A DNA stretch of 47,194 nucleotides from Candidatus Zipacnadia bacterium (GTDB lineage: Bacteria > Armatimonadota > Zipacnadia > Zipacnadales > UBA5352): the NCBI GenBank assembly GCA_029820295.1, contig JALGVA010000021.1, forward strand, positions 1-47,194, written 5' to 3'. Within the stretch, counting starts at the first letter, position 1. Each line of letters starts with the position of its first letter. The notes under the pieces were generated by a model. That model was not told the origin of the DNA and did not search any database. It saw nothing but the letters and a program-made list of their open reading frames with translations. This document shows, piece by piece, positions 32,632 through 40,927 of the stretch. The translations under genes were made by a program, and so were the position numbers.

Positions 32632-33156
32632 ATGACAGACGCTCATCCGCACCGGCAGGAGTTCGGCTTCACGCCCGACTGGCGGGCGCAGATACCGTTC
32701 GCGCTGATGCCCTTCGTGCTCGCCCTTACCGTGGGCCTCCCGGCGTATGTCGCCCGCCGCGTGATGGCCTACCTCGACCCGGTCACCCTGGTCATCCTCG
32801 CCGCGCTGACCATGCTCGCGGGCGTGCGCGAGTTCCTCCTCTTCGCCCGGGCGCAGGGGCAGTACCGCCGCAAGGTGCGCGACGGCGCCATCGAGGTCGA
32901 TGGGGCCGGCATCCGCCTGCCGCTGCCCGGCGATCGATGGGTCCGGGTGCCGTGGGATGAGGTGCGTGAGCTGCGGGTGATCCGCGCGGGCGGGCTGCTG
33001 GGCGCGGGACTCATCCGCGTGCTGATCGTCGGCCCGCCGGTGACGATCCCCGGCTACGTCGATGACCGCGAGGAGCTGCTGCTGCAGATCCGCAAGGGCG
33101 CGGGGCTGATCGATGTGCACCACGGCTGGTGGGCGACGGTGTGGCGACGAGCGTAG
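32632..33156 (+). CDS. Small two-helix membrane protein, PH-like tail
   Basis: A 174-residue protein. A charged N-terminus (TDAHPHRQEFGFTPDW) precedes two hydrophobic helices (IPFALMPFVLALTVGLPAYV and LVILAALTMLAGVREFLLFA). A soluble beta-rich domain follows with WVRVPWDEVRELRV and VTIPGYVDDREELLLQI, the pattern of bacterial PH-like domains. No strong ribosome site is visible before the ATG at 32632, and no operon partner is on this strand. The function is unknown. It is the only plus-strand gene between minus-strand carbohydrate-active genes. Confidence 0.72.
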   Translation: MTDAHPHRQEFGFTPDWRAQIPFALMPFVLALTVGLPAYVARRVMAYLDPVTLVILAALTMLAGVREFLLFARAQGQYRRKVRDGAIEVDGAGIRLPLPGDRWVRVPWDEVRELRVIRAGGLLGAGLIRVLIVGPPVTIPGYVDDREELLLQIRKGAGLIDVHHGWWATVWRRA

Positions 33157-33217
33157 GGCGACCGGCCCGGCCTCGTTCGGGCGCGACGCCCCTGCCCGCC
33201 GACAGCCGCTCCGCGCG

Positions 33218-36200
33218 CTAGGCCGGTTCCAGCGTCTCGACCACCACCGGCCCCATCAGGCCGTGGTCGTTGAGATAGTACTCGAAGCGCCACCTGGGGT
33301 TGCTCGGGCTGAACTCGCCCGGCCCGGTCCAGGCCTCCCACGGCGTGTGCAGCGGCCCGAGGATGTTGTGCCGCCCGCCGATCACCTCGATGGCGACCTG
33401 GTTCGTGCCCTCGCCCATCGCGTCGGTGATGTCCGCCACGAAGGGTGCCCAGGGCAGCACGAACTGCTCGCCGCCGACGTGGACCACCGCCGCGGTGCAC
33501 TCGATCTCCGGCAGCGCGATCCGGCAGCGCCGGCCCTCGGCGGGCTTCTCGATCTCGACGTGATAGATGACCGCGCCGCCGTAGGTGTCGAGGCCCTGGC
33601 CCACCCACGAGCCCTCCTCGAGGCGCTCAGGCGGCGCCACCAGCGTCATCCGCCCCGGCGCGGGCGGCTCATCGGTCAACGTCGCCACGCCGAAGTCGCC
33701 CACCAGGTACATCTCCTCCAGCTCCATGTCCGGCCGGTAGGCGAAGGTGAGCAGGATCTCGTTGTCGCCCCGCTGCAGGACACCGGTGATGTCGATGGTC
33801 TTGATGTCATCATCGACCCACCAGCCATCGACCTCGGACACCTCCGCCCCGTTGACCGTGACGGTGTAGTCCTCCGGACTCTCCAACGCCAGCTTGCAGG
33901 ACGCGGGCAGGTCGGTGACGTGGACCTGCCAGCGCATACTCCAGTAGTCGCGCGGCTCGGTATCCACCACGCCGGTGGCGTAGAGATACCACGGCTGGTG
34001 CTCGCTGCCGAAGCGTGGGCGCAGGCCGTACTCGGCGCGGATCAGCTCGTCGGCCTTAAGCACCGGCACGCTCTCCGACCACTCGCCGTCGGCCATGCGG
34101 AATTCGCAGTAATCCAGCGGCAGCGTGTTGGGCTCGGTCAGCTCGATCTCGAAGGGCCCGGCAATCTCATCGCGCGCGGCAATGGCCATCAACGGCCCGG
34201 GCTGCTCGACCCCCTCGATCGCCACGCCGGTGGAGAACAGCGCCGAGCCGGTCGGGCCCAGGCGGACCTCGAAGGCCAGGCGCCCGTCGTCCTCCCACGC
34301 CGGCACCTCGAGCCTGCGGCCGGTGCGCGGGTCCCACTGCACGACCGGCGCCTGGGCGTCCAGATGGGCGATGACCGTGTGCGCGCTCTTGCGGTCGTGG
34401 CTCTGCACGAACAGCACCTGCGCGTCGCCGACGCGGCGCAGCATGCTCCAGACGAAGTCTGCCTCCTCGCCCTCGCGCGTGATCGACACGCGGCGCGGCA
34501 GGATGCCATCGACGGCCTCGACCAGCTCCACCGGCGCCTCGGAGCAGACGCGCGCGCGTGTGGCGAGGTCCGCGACGCGCGCGTCGAGCCGGCCATCGAC
34601 GCGGTCGGGCGGCTCGCCGGCGAAGAGCAGCGCGCCGCCACCGGCGACGAAGCGCTCGAGCAGTTCGACGGTCTCGGCGCGCAGCGTCAGCGTCGGCGGC
34701 ACGATAACCAGGCGGTAGGTCATGTGCCCGACGCGCAGCGTGTCGTCGATGACGCCCGCGTGCTTCGCCAGCAGTGACTCATCGCCGAAGTCCCAGTCGT
34801 GGTGTGCGAAGGAGAGCGCGTAGATGATGCCCTCAAGTTGCGCCTCAAGGCGCTCGATGGTCTGCTTCCCGCCCTCGCTGTCGGCGAGTCCCCAGCCGCT
34901 CTCGACGGGGTGGATCACCAGCACGTCGCGCAGCGGCCGCCCGGCGGTGAGCAGCACGCTCAGGCGCGCGAAGTAGTCCTCTACCTCGGAGTAGTAGGGC
35001 CACCAGGGGCTGTGGTCGCGGATCGACGCCGGGTAGTCGCGCTTGGCCCCGCCCGCGAGCGAGTAGTGCGCCAGGTGCGGGCAGCGGAAGTTCACACCGC
35101 ACGCCCACTGCCAGTCGCCGGAGAACTTGTGGCCTTCCAGCGGCCAGTCCCAGCCGGTGCAGCCGTAGGTCTCGCTGAGCACGCGCTCCATGCCCAGTTG
35201 CGCCGCGACCGAGGTCGCCTGCTTGGCGGTGGTCAGCTCGTTGACCTGGTCACGGAGCATGTCAATGCCGGGCCACTGCATCCACTCACAGTGCGGCATG
35301 GCCGCGCCCACGCACTGGCGCTGCGAGGCCAGCGTCTCTTCGGCCAGCAGGTGGCCGGTGGCGGCGATGTTGTGCTCGGCGCACCACCGGCCGATCTGCT
35401 GCGAGTAGGCCTCCACGAACAGCTCGGTGATGGTGCGGAAGTAGTCGTGGCGCACCGCGCTGAAGTCGCCGTCGGCGGGCGGCAGCACCACCTCCGGCAG
35501 GCGCTCGCGCAGGTCGTAGCCGCGCCGGCGCTCGAACTCGTCGGCCAGGCGGCAGGTCCAGGGGATGCGCATGGCCGTGTGGATCTGCGCCCCGTAGCTC
35601 GGCTCATCGGTGAAGATCGCTGGGATGATCGTGCCCATATCGTCGGCGTAGCGCGCGGCGTACTGCTCATGCGTGACGCGAATGAACTCGGCCACCGCCT
35701 CGGGGTCGAGGGTGTCGAGATAGCCGCCATCGTTGGTCCAGCCGGAAACCTCCTGCATGCCCGGGCAGAAGAACAGCGCACGGTGCTGCACGTGCGCGTC
35801 CTCGGCGGTCATGATCTCGCCCGGGCCGCCGATCTTCTCGTAGGAGACCAGCCGTTCGTCCTCATCGAGTTGCACGTCGAAGACCGCATGCACTTTGATG
35901 GTCGCCGGGTCGGGGCCGTCGAAGTGTGCGCTCAGGTACTTCAGGCGGTACTCGGGATGCTCGCGCGTGACCAGCCCGCCCGCGGGCCCCGACGGCCAGC
36001 GGTCCTCGTCGTACAGGTAGGCGTGCATACCCAGATCGCGGCACTTCTCCACGCAGGCGGACACGCACTCGAACCAGCGCTCGGACAGGTAGGGGGTCTT
36101 CAGCCCGTAGCGCGAGTGCATGAAGGCGCCGCCCATGCCGGCGTCGTGCATCGACTGGATCTGGGCCTGCAGCCGCTCGGGCTCCAGCTCGGCGTTCCAT

Positions 36201-36274
36201 GACCAGAACGGGGCGCTGCGGTAGATCGACGGCGGGCTCTGCCAGCTCTCGTTCAGCGAGTTCAGGTCGCTCAT
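33218..36274 (-). CDS. GH106-like large glycoside hydrolase (1,018 residues)
   Basis: The N-terminal third is a TIM barrel of the GH106 (alpha-L-rhamnosidase) type: APFWSWNAELEPERLQAQI, MGGAFMHSRYGLKTPYLS, LYDEDRWPSG and FTDEPSYGAQ, where E224 is a catalytic candidate. A GATase-like segment (LVIVPPTLTLRAETVELLERF, GGALLFAGEPP) follows, and the C-terminal part has a galactose-binding-like beta-sandwich (VNGAEVSEVDGWWVDDDIKTI, IYHVEIEKPAEGRRCRI). No signal peptide is visible from the ATG at 36274 (AAGGAG seven bases upstream), so it may act in the cytoplasm on imported oligosaccharides. It is divergent from a pilin-like gene. Family-level call is fair; rhamnosidase activity is inferred. Confidence 0.75.
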   Translation of the reverse strand: MSDLNSLNESWQSPPSIYRSAPFWSWNAELEPERLQAQIQSMHDAGMGGAFMHSRYGLKTPYLSERWFECVSACVEKCRDLGMHAYLYDEDRWPSGPAGGLVTREHPEYRLKYLSAHFDGPDPATIKVHAVFDVQLDEDERLVSYEKIGGPGEIMTAEDAHVQHRALFFCPGMQEVSGWTNDGGYLDTLDPEAVAEFIRVTHEQYAARYADDMGTIIPAIFTDEPSYGAQIHTAMRIPWTCRLADEFERRRGYDLRERLPEVVLPPADGDFSAVRHDYFRTITELFVEAYSQQIGRWCAEHNIAATGHLLAEETLASQRQCVGAAMPHCEWMQWPGIDMLRDQVNELTTAKQATSVAAQLGMERVLSETYGCTGWDWPLEGHKFSGDWQWACGVNFRCPHLAHYSLAGGAKRDYPASIRDHSPWWPYYSEVEDYFARLSVLLTAGRPLRDVLVIHPVESGWGLADSEGGKQTIERLEAQLEGIIYALSFAHHDWDFGDESLLAKHAGVIDDTLRVGHMTYRLVIVPPTLTLRAETVELLERFVAGGGALLFAGEPPDRVDGRLDARVADLATRARVCSEAPVELVEAVDGILPRRVSITREGEEADFVWSMLRRVGDAQVLFVQSHDRKSAHTVIAHLDAQAPVVQWDPRTGRRLEVPAWEDDGRLAFEVRLGPTGSALFSTGVAIEGVEQPGPLMAIAARDEIAGPFEIELTEPNTLPLDYCEFRMADGEWSESVPVLKADELIRAEYGLRPRFGSEHQPWYLYATGVVDTEPRDYWSMRWQVHVTDLPASCKLALESPEDYTVTVNGAEVSEVDGWWVDDDIKTIDITGVLQRGDNEILLTFAYRPDMELEEMYLVGDFGVATLTDEPPAPGRMTLVAPPERLEEGSWVGQGLDTYGGAVIYHVEIEKPAEGRRCRIALPEIECTAAVVHVGGEQFVLPWAPFVADITDAMGEGTNQVAIEVIGGRHNILGPLHTPWEAWTGPGEFSPSNPRWRFEYYLNDHGLMGPVVVETLEPA

Positions 36275-36382
36275 GCGGGCTCTCCTTCGCGGCACGCGAC
36301 TGACATCCGGGCCTGCGCCGCCTCCTTCGCCGTTCCCGCGCGATTCCCTGCGCGCCGTTGCGGCGGCGCGGCGCCCCGACCG

Positions 36383-36411
36383 TTGCGTCGGCGCTGCCGT
36401 GGGGGTATCCT
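36383..36411 (+). promoter_or_regulatory. Promoter giving a leaderless pilin-like transcript
   Basis: -35 TTGCGT (36383-36388), a 17-base spacer and -10 TATCCT (36406-36411). The expected start, about seven bases on, falls on the ATG at 36418. No ribosome site with usable spacing is present, which fits a leaderless message. Confidence 0.6.
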
Positions 36412-36417
36412 GAGGGC

Positions 36418-37062
36418 ATGGGCCATCGCCGACCGGGCTTCACGCTTGTCGAGCTGCTGGTGGTCATCGGGATCATCGCGGTCCTGGCGGCGCTGCTGTT
36501 CCCTGTCTTCGCGCGGGCGCGTGAGAAGGCGCGCACCGCCGCCTGCGCCTCGAACCTGCGCCAGGTGGGCCTGGCGGCGGCGCTCTACGCCGAGGACGCC
36601 GGCGGCGTCTACCCCCCGCGCTTCACGGTGCTGGGCTCAGTCCACTGGTGGGACACGGTCGAGCCCTACGTACGCAACGAGGCCGTCTGGTTCTGCCCGT
36701 CGGAGAGCATCCGCGCGCCGGACCTGCGCCACTACGGGCTGAACTGCTACGACAAGTTCCCCGATGACGGGCGCTTTGAGGAGGGCGTGAGCGCGGCGCG
36801 CATCGGTGACGTGCGCGATCCCGCGCGCACCATCGCCATCGCCGACGCCGACCCCGACGATGACCGCGAGGTCACGCCGCCCTACCCGACCCCCTGGGAC
36901 ATCGGTGGCAGCCAGTCGGGCGAGTGGTCGTGGCCGCTCACCAGCCTGGCCGAGGACCGGCACAATGGCGGCTTCAACGCCTGGTACCTGGATGGGCACG
37001 CCAAGTGGCTCCCCGACGCCGATCGCGGCGACGGCGAGTGGTCACTGGAGGCGGGCGATTGA
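36418..37062 (+). CDS. Type IV pilin-like secreted protein (DUF1559-type)
   Basis: A 214-residue protein with a prepilin-type N-terminus, [28 protein letters not shown]: cleavage after G, then F with glutamate at +5. [21 protein letters not shown] and the C-terminal [19 protein letters not shown] are the family marks. These pseudopilin-like proteins are numerous in Armatimonadota and Planctomycetes; they are processed by a prepilin peptidase and exported, with unknown individual roles. The ATG at 36418 is supported by the promoter geometry. The gene is divergent from the GH106-like gene. Confidence 0.9.
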   Translation: MGHRRPGFTLVELLVVIGIIAVLAALLFPVFARAREKARTAACASNLRQVGLAAALYAEDAGGVYPPRFTVLGSVHWWDTVEPYVRNEAVWFCPSESIRAPDLRHYGLNCYDKFPDDGRFEEGVSAARIGDVRDPARTIAIADADPDDDREVTPPYPTPWDIGGSQSGEWSWPLTSLAEDRHNGGFNAWYLDGHAKWLPDADRGDGEWSLEAGD

Positions 37063-37459
37063 GAGGAATTGGCGCGTCAGGCGTCAAAGGCCGGGGGGAT
37101 GGAGGGTGCGAGTCTGGAATGTCGTCAGGAGCCAGCGGTGGGCGCAGCAGCGACGGCGACGACCTCCTCCCCCGGCCCGAGCTTGCGCTCGGGCCACCCC
37201 CTCCTTGGCGCACCTGCGGTGCGCAGGCAGGAGGGGACCAGCGCCAGGTTCCGGCTGCCGCCAAGCCAGCGATAGCCGATCAGGCAGCGCCATCCCCCTC
37301 TCCCGCTTTCCCGCCCGCAGGGCGGGACAGGGAGAGGGGGAGGAGGCTGCGAAGCAGCCGGAGGGGGTGAGGAGGTCGTTCGGCTGCATAGCCCGGCAGT
37401 CTACCGGCAATCTGGCAACGCACCCGACACGGACCGCCGCGCGCAATGCGAGGTGGCGC
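37063..37459. repeat. Highly structured intergenic region with nested inverted repeats
   Basis: Four hairpins occur in 190 bases. GGCCCGAGC-ttgc-GCTCGGGCC is at 37174-37195. An outer CCCCTCCT/AGGAGGGG enclosing GCGCACC-tgc-GGTGCGC is at 37198-37236. An outer CCCCCTCTCCC/GGGAGAGGGGG enclosing CCCGCCC-gca-GGGCGGG is at 37294-37340. GGCTGC-gaa-GCAGCC is at 37345-37359. All stems are perfect. The CCCTCTCCC/GGGAGAGGG element resembles dispersed REP-like repeats known in many GC-rich genomes. I see no open frame with coding character. Confidence 0.75.
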
Positions 37460-37873
37460 ATGAGGCCCGAGGACCTGGTCACGCACGAGAAGCAGCTTCG
37501 CTCGCTCCGCGACGTGATCGCAGGCTACCGGACGCTGGGCATCCGGGTCGAGGAGGAGACGCGCTCGGTGCCGCTGCACAGCCTGATCGCGACCCAGAAC
37601 GCGATCGAGCGGCGCAAGTATGACCTGGTGCTGCCGCTGGTGGAGGCGGGGGAGCTGGACGTGCCGGTGCTGGTGGAGGAGCACTTCACCGAGGGCGGCT
37701 ACCGGCGCTACCTGCTGGACGGCCACACGCGCGTGCGTGCGCACATCGAGCTGGGGCACCGCTCCATCGTCGCCTTCGTCATCTGGGCCCCCGCCGGCAC
37801 CTGGCCCTCGAACTTCGTACAGGTGGCGGCGGAGTACGGGAACGTGCTCGTGAAGGACCTGCCGTTCATCTGA
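37460..37873 (+). CDS. Stand-alone ParB/sulfiredoxin-fold protein
   Basis: A 137-residue protein. The second half matches the ParB/Srx N-terminal domain: SVPLHSLIATQNAIERRKYD, VPVLVEEHF and YLLDGHTRVRAHIELGHRSI, where DGHTR corresponds to the nucleotide-binding GxxR-type loop. There is no helix-turn-helix or ParB C-terminal domain and no parA neighbour, so a chromosome-partition role is unlikely. Single-domain relatives are often nucleases, kinases or toxin-like. The ATG at 37460 has AGGTGG close upstream. It lies between two pilin-like genes and just downstream of the structured repeat region. Confidence 0.72.
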   Translation: MRPEDLVTHEKQLRSLRDVIAGYRTLGIRVEEETRSVPLHSLIATQNAIERRKYDLVLPLVEAGELDVPVLVEEHFTEGGYRRYLLDGHTRVRAHIELGHRSIVAFVIWAPAGTWPSNFVQVAAEYGNVLVKDLPFI

Positions 37874-38060
37874 GTCGGCGACCCCGCCGGGGCCGGACTT
37901 CGCCGCCGCGTGCGGCGCAGGGGAGGTGAGGGAACGCTCGTGGCGGAAATATGTTTGTGACACCGGCTGAACGTCGGTCGCCATGCGCAATCGTCGGCCC
38001 GCGGCCCCCCCTACGTCGCGTTGCGAGCCGCCTCAATCCGACGTGAGGAGTGTGACAGTG

Positions 38061-38729
38061 ATGCGCAAGGGCTTCACCCTCATCGAACTGCTGGTCGTGA
38101 TCGCGATCATCGCGATTCTGGCCGCCATCCTGTTCCCGGTGTTCGCAAGGGCGCGGGAGAAGGCACGCCAGGCCTCATGCTCGTCGAACGTCAAGCAGAT
38201 CATGCTCGCAGTGCTCATGTATGCCGAGGACTACGACGGGATGACGCCGATCGGGTGCAGCTACTGGTATGCGCCCGGCGGCGGCGGCTCCGCCAGCCGC
38301 ACCGATCCCACCGGCTGGTTCGACCTGCTCCAGCCATACATGAAGAACGAGCAGATCCTGGTCTGCCCCAGCGACAACACCCAGGATCTGAGCACGCCGT
38401 GGCGCACGCTGAAGCTCAGCTATTGCGCCAACATGTGCTACGAGCAGTTCGGCAAGCTCAAGATGGACGAGCTGTCGCAGCCCGCGAAGTTCGTGTGGTG
38501 CTGGGACGCGGACAACCAGTGGGAGAGCTACTGGTACACGCCCACCGAGTCCGACCTCGACGGCCCCAACTCCGGGACCTACCGGCCGTGGGTTGACGCC
38601 TCGTTCCGCCACAACGACATGGCCAACTGGGGCTTCCTCGATGGCCACGTCAAGAGCCTGAACGAGGGTGCTATCCGCAGCGGCATCCTGGCCGGCACCA
38701 TCGGCTTCAACCACTACATCCACAACTAG
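38061..38729 (+). CDS. Type IV pilin-like secreted protein (DUF1559-type), second copy
   Basis: A 222-residue protein with the prepilin leader [20 protein letters not shown] and the following [38 protein letters not shown] and the closing [20 protein letters not shown]. The central part has paired cysteines ([22 protein letters not shown]). It is a paralogue of the gene at 36418 but closer to the family consensus. A GAGGAG site lies ten bases before the ATG at 38061, or seven before a GTG at 38058, so the start may be either. It is followed by a strong hairpin. Confidence 0.93.
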   Translation: MRKGFTLIELLVVIAIIAILAAILFPVFARAREKARQASCSSNVKQIMLAVLMYAEDYDGMTPIGCSYWYAPGGGGSASRTDPTGWFDLLQPYMKNEQILVCPSDNTQDLSTPWRTLKLSYCANMCYEQFGKLKMDELSQPAKFVWCWDADNQWESYWYTPTESDLDGPNSGTYRPWVDASFRHNDMANWGFLDGHVKSLNEGAIRSGILAGTIGFNHYIHN

Positions 38730-38760
38730 GCGGCAGACGGGCCGCCCGGAGCGATCAGAC

Positions 38761-38798
38761 GGCAGCGCGTTCAGGCTGCTTCGCCTGAGCGCGCTGCC
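38761..38798 (+). terminator. Strong 16-bp hairpin after the pilin-like gene
   Basis: GGCAGCGCGTTCAGGC (38761-38776) and GCCTGAGCGCGCTGCC (38783-38798) form a 16-bp stem with one G-U pair and a six-base loop. It lies 31 bases after the pilin stop and 40 bases before the next gene. There is no U-tract, but the stem is among the most stable in the window. Confidence 0.65.
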
Positions 38799-38837
38799 AG
38801 CCTGCGCCTGTGACGAGCAGGCACTGGGGGTCGCTGC

Positions 38838-39770
38838 ATGAAGCCCGCGATGATGCTGGCGGCACTGGCGATGCTCGTGGCGTCGATTCCTCAGGCGTTC
38901 GCGCTCGACTACCCCGTCATCGGCGGCAACCTGATCGAGAACGGCTCCTTCGAGGACGGCCCCCTCGGGCCCGTCCCCGCCGGTGAGGTCCCGCCGGGCT
39001 GGTGGCGCGAGGCCTACAGCGCCAACGGCCAGCTCGCGATCGTGGCCGACGCCGCGCCCGGCGAGGGCACGCAGTGTGTGCGCATGACCGCCACCAGCGA
39101 CGACTCCACCGGCCTGCACGGCCCCCTCATCGAGATCGACGCCACGCAGGCGTACGTGCAGTGCGGCTGGATCCGCATGGACGGCGCCGCCGACCGCAGT
39201 GGCCTGAACCTGGGCCGGCAGTGGTTCGGCGCCGAGGGCGAGTCGGTCGAGCAGCCCTCCAGCCGCAGTTACACCTACGTGGTCTCCGGCGCCAACCCCG
39301 GCGCGCAGTGGCGGTACTACGAGCAGCTCCTCCTGCCCGACCCCACGCCCGATGACGGCGCGTCCCGCGCCGACGAGATCCCGGCCATGGCGCGCGCGCT
39401 GCGTGTGTGGGCGCTCAACTACCGCTGGAATGGCGCGGGCTACTTCGACGGGCTGGGCCTCTACCGCGTGGACTACGCCGCGATGGCGCGGCCGGCGATC
39501 GTGGAGGCGCTGGAGGCGGCCCATATCGACGAGGCGGCGACGGAGCTGCGCGAGACGCTGGCGGCGCTGCCGGAGGATACCGAGGGCGCCGGGCGGGCGC
39601 GGGCACTGCTTGCGGAGCTGGACGCGCTGCGCGCGCGCGCGTTGGCCGAGGCCGAGCGGCCGGTGCTCGAGTGGATGGCGGATCAGGACCGCACGCCGGC
39701 GTTGATCGAGGAGCTGCAGGACGCGCGTTGGGAGATGAAGATCCGGGCGCTGCTGCGCGCGGCGGGCTGA
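38838..39770 (+). CDS. Exported CBM4/9-like protein with helical C-terminal tail
   Basis: A 310-residue protein with a signal peptide (MMLAALAMLVASIPQAFA). A jelly-roll carbohydrate-binding-like domain begins NLIENGSFEDGPLGPVPAG and continues through VQCGWIRMDGAADRSGLN and AGYFDGLGLYRVDY. The last 95 residues are helical and charged (AAHIDEAATELRETLAAL, EELQDARWEMKIRALLRAAG). The final motif is shared with the next gene. The ATG at 38838 follows GGGGG. It is the first of three closely spaced genes (gaps of 38 and 33 bases) ending in the second GH42-like giant. A binding or scaffolding role is inferred. Confidence 0.75.
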   Translation: MKPAMMLAALAMLVASIPQAFALDYPVIGGNLIENGSFEDGPLGPVPAGEVPPGWWREAYSANGQLAIVADAAPGEGTQCVRMTATSDDSTGLHGPLIEIDATQAYVQCGWIRMDGAADRSGLNLGRQWFGAEGESVEQPSSRSYTYVVSGANPGAQWRYYEQLLLPDPTPDDGASRADEIPAMARALRVWALNYRWNGAGYFDGLGLYRVDYAAMARPAIVEALEAAHIDEAATELRETLAALPEDTEGAGRARALLAELDALRARALAEAERPVLEWMADQDRTPALIEELQDARWEMKIRALLRAAG

Positions 39771-39808
39771 ACGTGCGGCGGCGCCGGGAGGATGGGACTG
39801 AGGCGACG

Positions 39809-40894
39809 ATGAGAGCGATGACGCTCGCGATCATGCTGGTCACGGTGGCCGCGCTGAGTGCCGGAGCGGCCGAGGAGATACACTCGGTGCTGCCCGCGCA
39901 GGCGGCGGTGTGCCTGCAGGCAGACGGGCCGATCGATGTCGATGGCGAGCTGAGTGATGCCGCCTGGCAGCGCGCGATCACCGTCGGCGGCATGACCATC
40001 TCGGCCGGCGACGCCCTGGCGCCGAATCAGACGGAGTTCAGGCTCCTGTACGATGCCGAGGCGCTTTACGTGGGCGTGCGCTGCCTCGAGCAGAACATGC
40101 AGGGCCTTAAGACCGACGTCACCACGCGCGACGGCTCGGTCTGGCAGGACGATGTGATCGAGCTGTTCATAGACCTCGCGCACGATCACGAGCACTTCCT
40201 GCAGTTCGCGGCCAACGCCATCGCCACGCGCTTCGATGGCAAGAACGGCGCGGCCACCTGGGACGCCGACTGGGAGGCGGCCGCGAGCATCGCCCCCGAC
40301 GGCTGGAGCCTGGAGCTGCGCATCGCCTTTGCCGAGATGGACACCGAGCCGCCGGCCGAGGGCGATGTCTGGGGTGTGAACCTGTGCCGCGAGCGCCTCG
40401 CGGGCGGCGCGCGGGAGCTGCACAACTGGGCGAATGTCGAGGGCAACTTCCACCGCCCGTGGCTGTTCGGGCATGTGTGGTTCGCGGGCCCGGACTTCGA
40501 GCTCACACCGGAGGTGGCGCGGGCGATGTACGCGGCCATCGGGGTGCCGGTGCGCCTGGCGCTGCGCGAGGGCTACGCGGCCATCGGCCCGGACGGCGTG
40601 CAGGAGGAGCTGCGCTACGGCGCCATGCTGGCGGCGGCACTCGCGGAGGCGGGGGAGCTGCAGGCCATGCACGAGGAGCTGGCCCGGGCCTACCGCGAAG
40701 AGCAGGATGTGCCCTTCGCGGACGAGTTCGCGCCCCTGGATGAGCGCTACCAGGCGCTGCAGGCCGCGGCGAGTGGCGAGGACGTGTCGGCGCTGATCTG
40801 GGCGACGAAGACCGTGGAGATCGACCGGCTGGCGTTCGAGCTGAATGAGCTGCGCTGGAAGGTCCGGATCGCCCTGCTGCTGCGCGAGGCGTAG
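39809..40894 (+). CDS. Exported CBM9-like carbohydrate-binding protein
   Basis: A 361-residue protein with a signal peptide (LAIMLVTVAALSAGAA). A family-9 binding-module-like domain (about 35-210) shows PIDVDGELSDAAWQRA, FRLLYDAEALYVGVRC, DDVIELFIDLAHDH, WDADWEAAASIAPDGWSLEL and VWGVNLCRERLAGG. The rest is helical, ending FELNELRWKVRIALLLREA, a tail also seen in the previous gene. The ATG at 39809 has GAGG six bases before it; an ATG at 39818 is possible. CBM9 modules bind reducing ends of xylan or cellulose-type glycans. The middle gene of a three-gene operon. Confidence 0.82.
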   Translation: MRAMTLAIMLVTVAALSAGAAEEIHSVLPAQAAVCLQADGPIDVDGELSDAAWQRAITVGGMTISAGDALAPNQTEFRLLYDAEALYVGVRCLEQNMQGLKTDVTTRDGSVWQDDVIELFIDLAHDHEHFLQFAANAIATRFDGKNGAATWDADWEAAASIAPDGWSLELRIAFAEMDTEPPAEGDVWGVNLCRERLAGGARELHNWANVEGNFHRPWLFGHVWFAGPDFELTPEVARAMYAAIGVPVRLALREGYAAIGPDGVQEELRYGAMLAAALAEAGELQAMHEELARAYREEQDVPFADEFAPLDERYQALQAAASGEDVSALIWATKTVEIDRLAFELNELRWKVRIALLLREA

Positions 40895-40927
40895 CGCGCG
40901 TCGGGCGATTGAAGGGGAGTGCACGAG

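Noticed and set aside
37460-37873. Chromosome-partition ParB.
   Set aside because: The helix-turn-helix and C-terminal dimer domain are absent, and no parA or parS-like site is visible.
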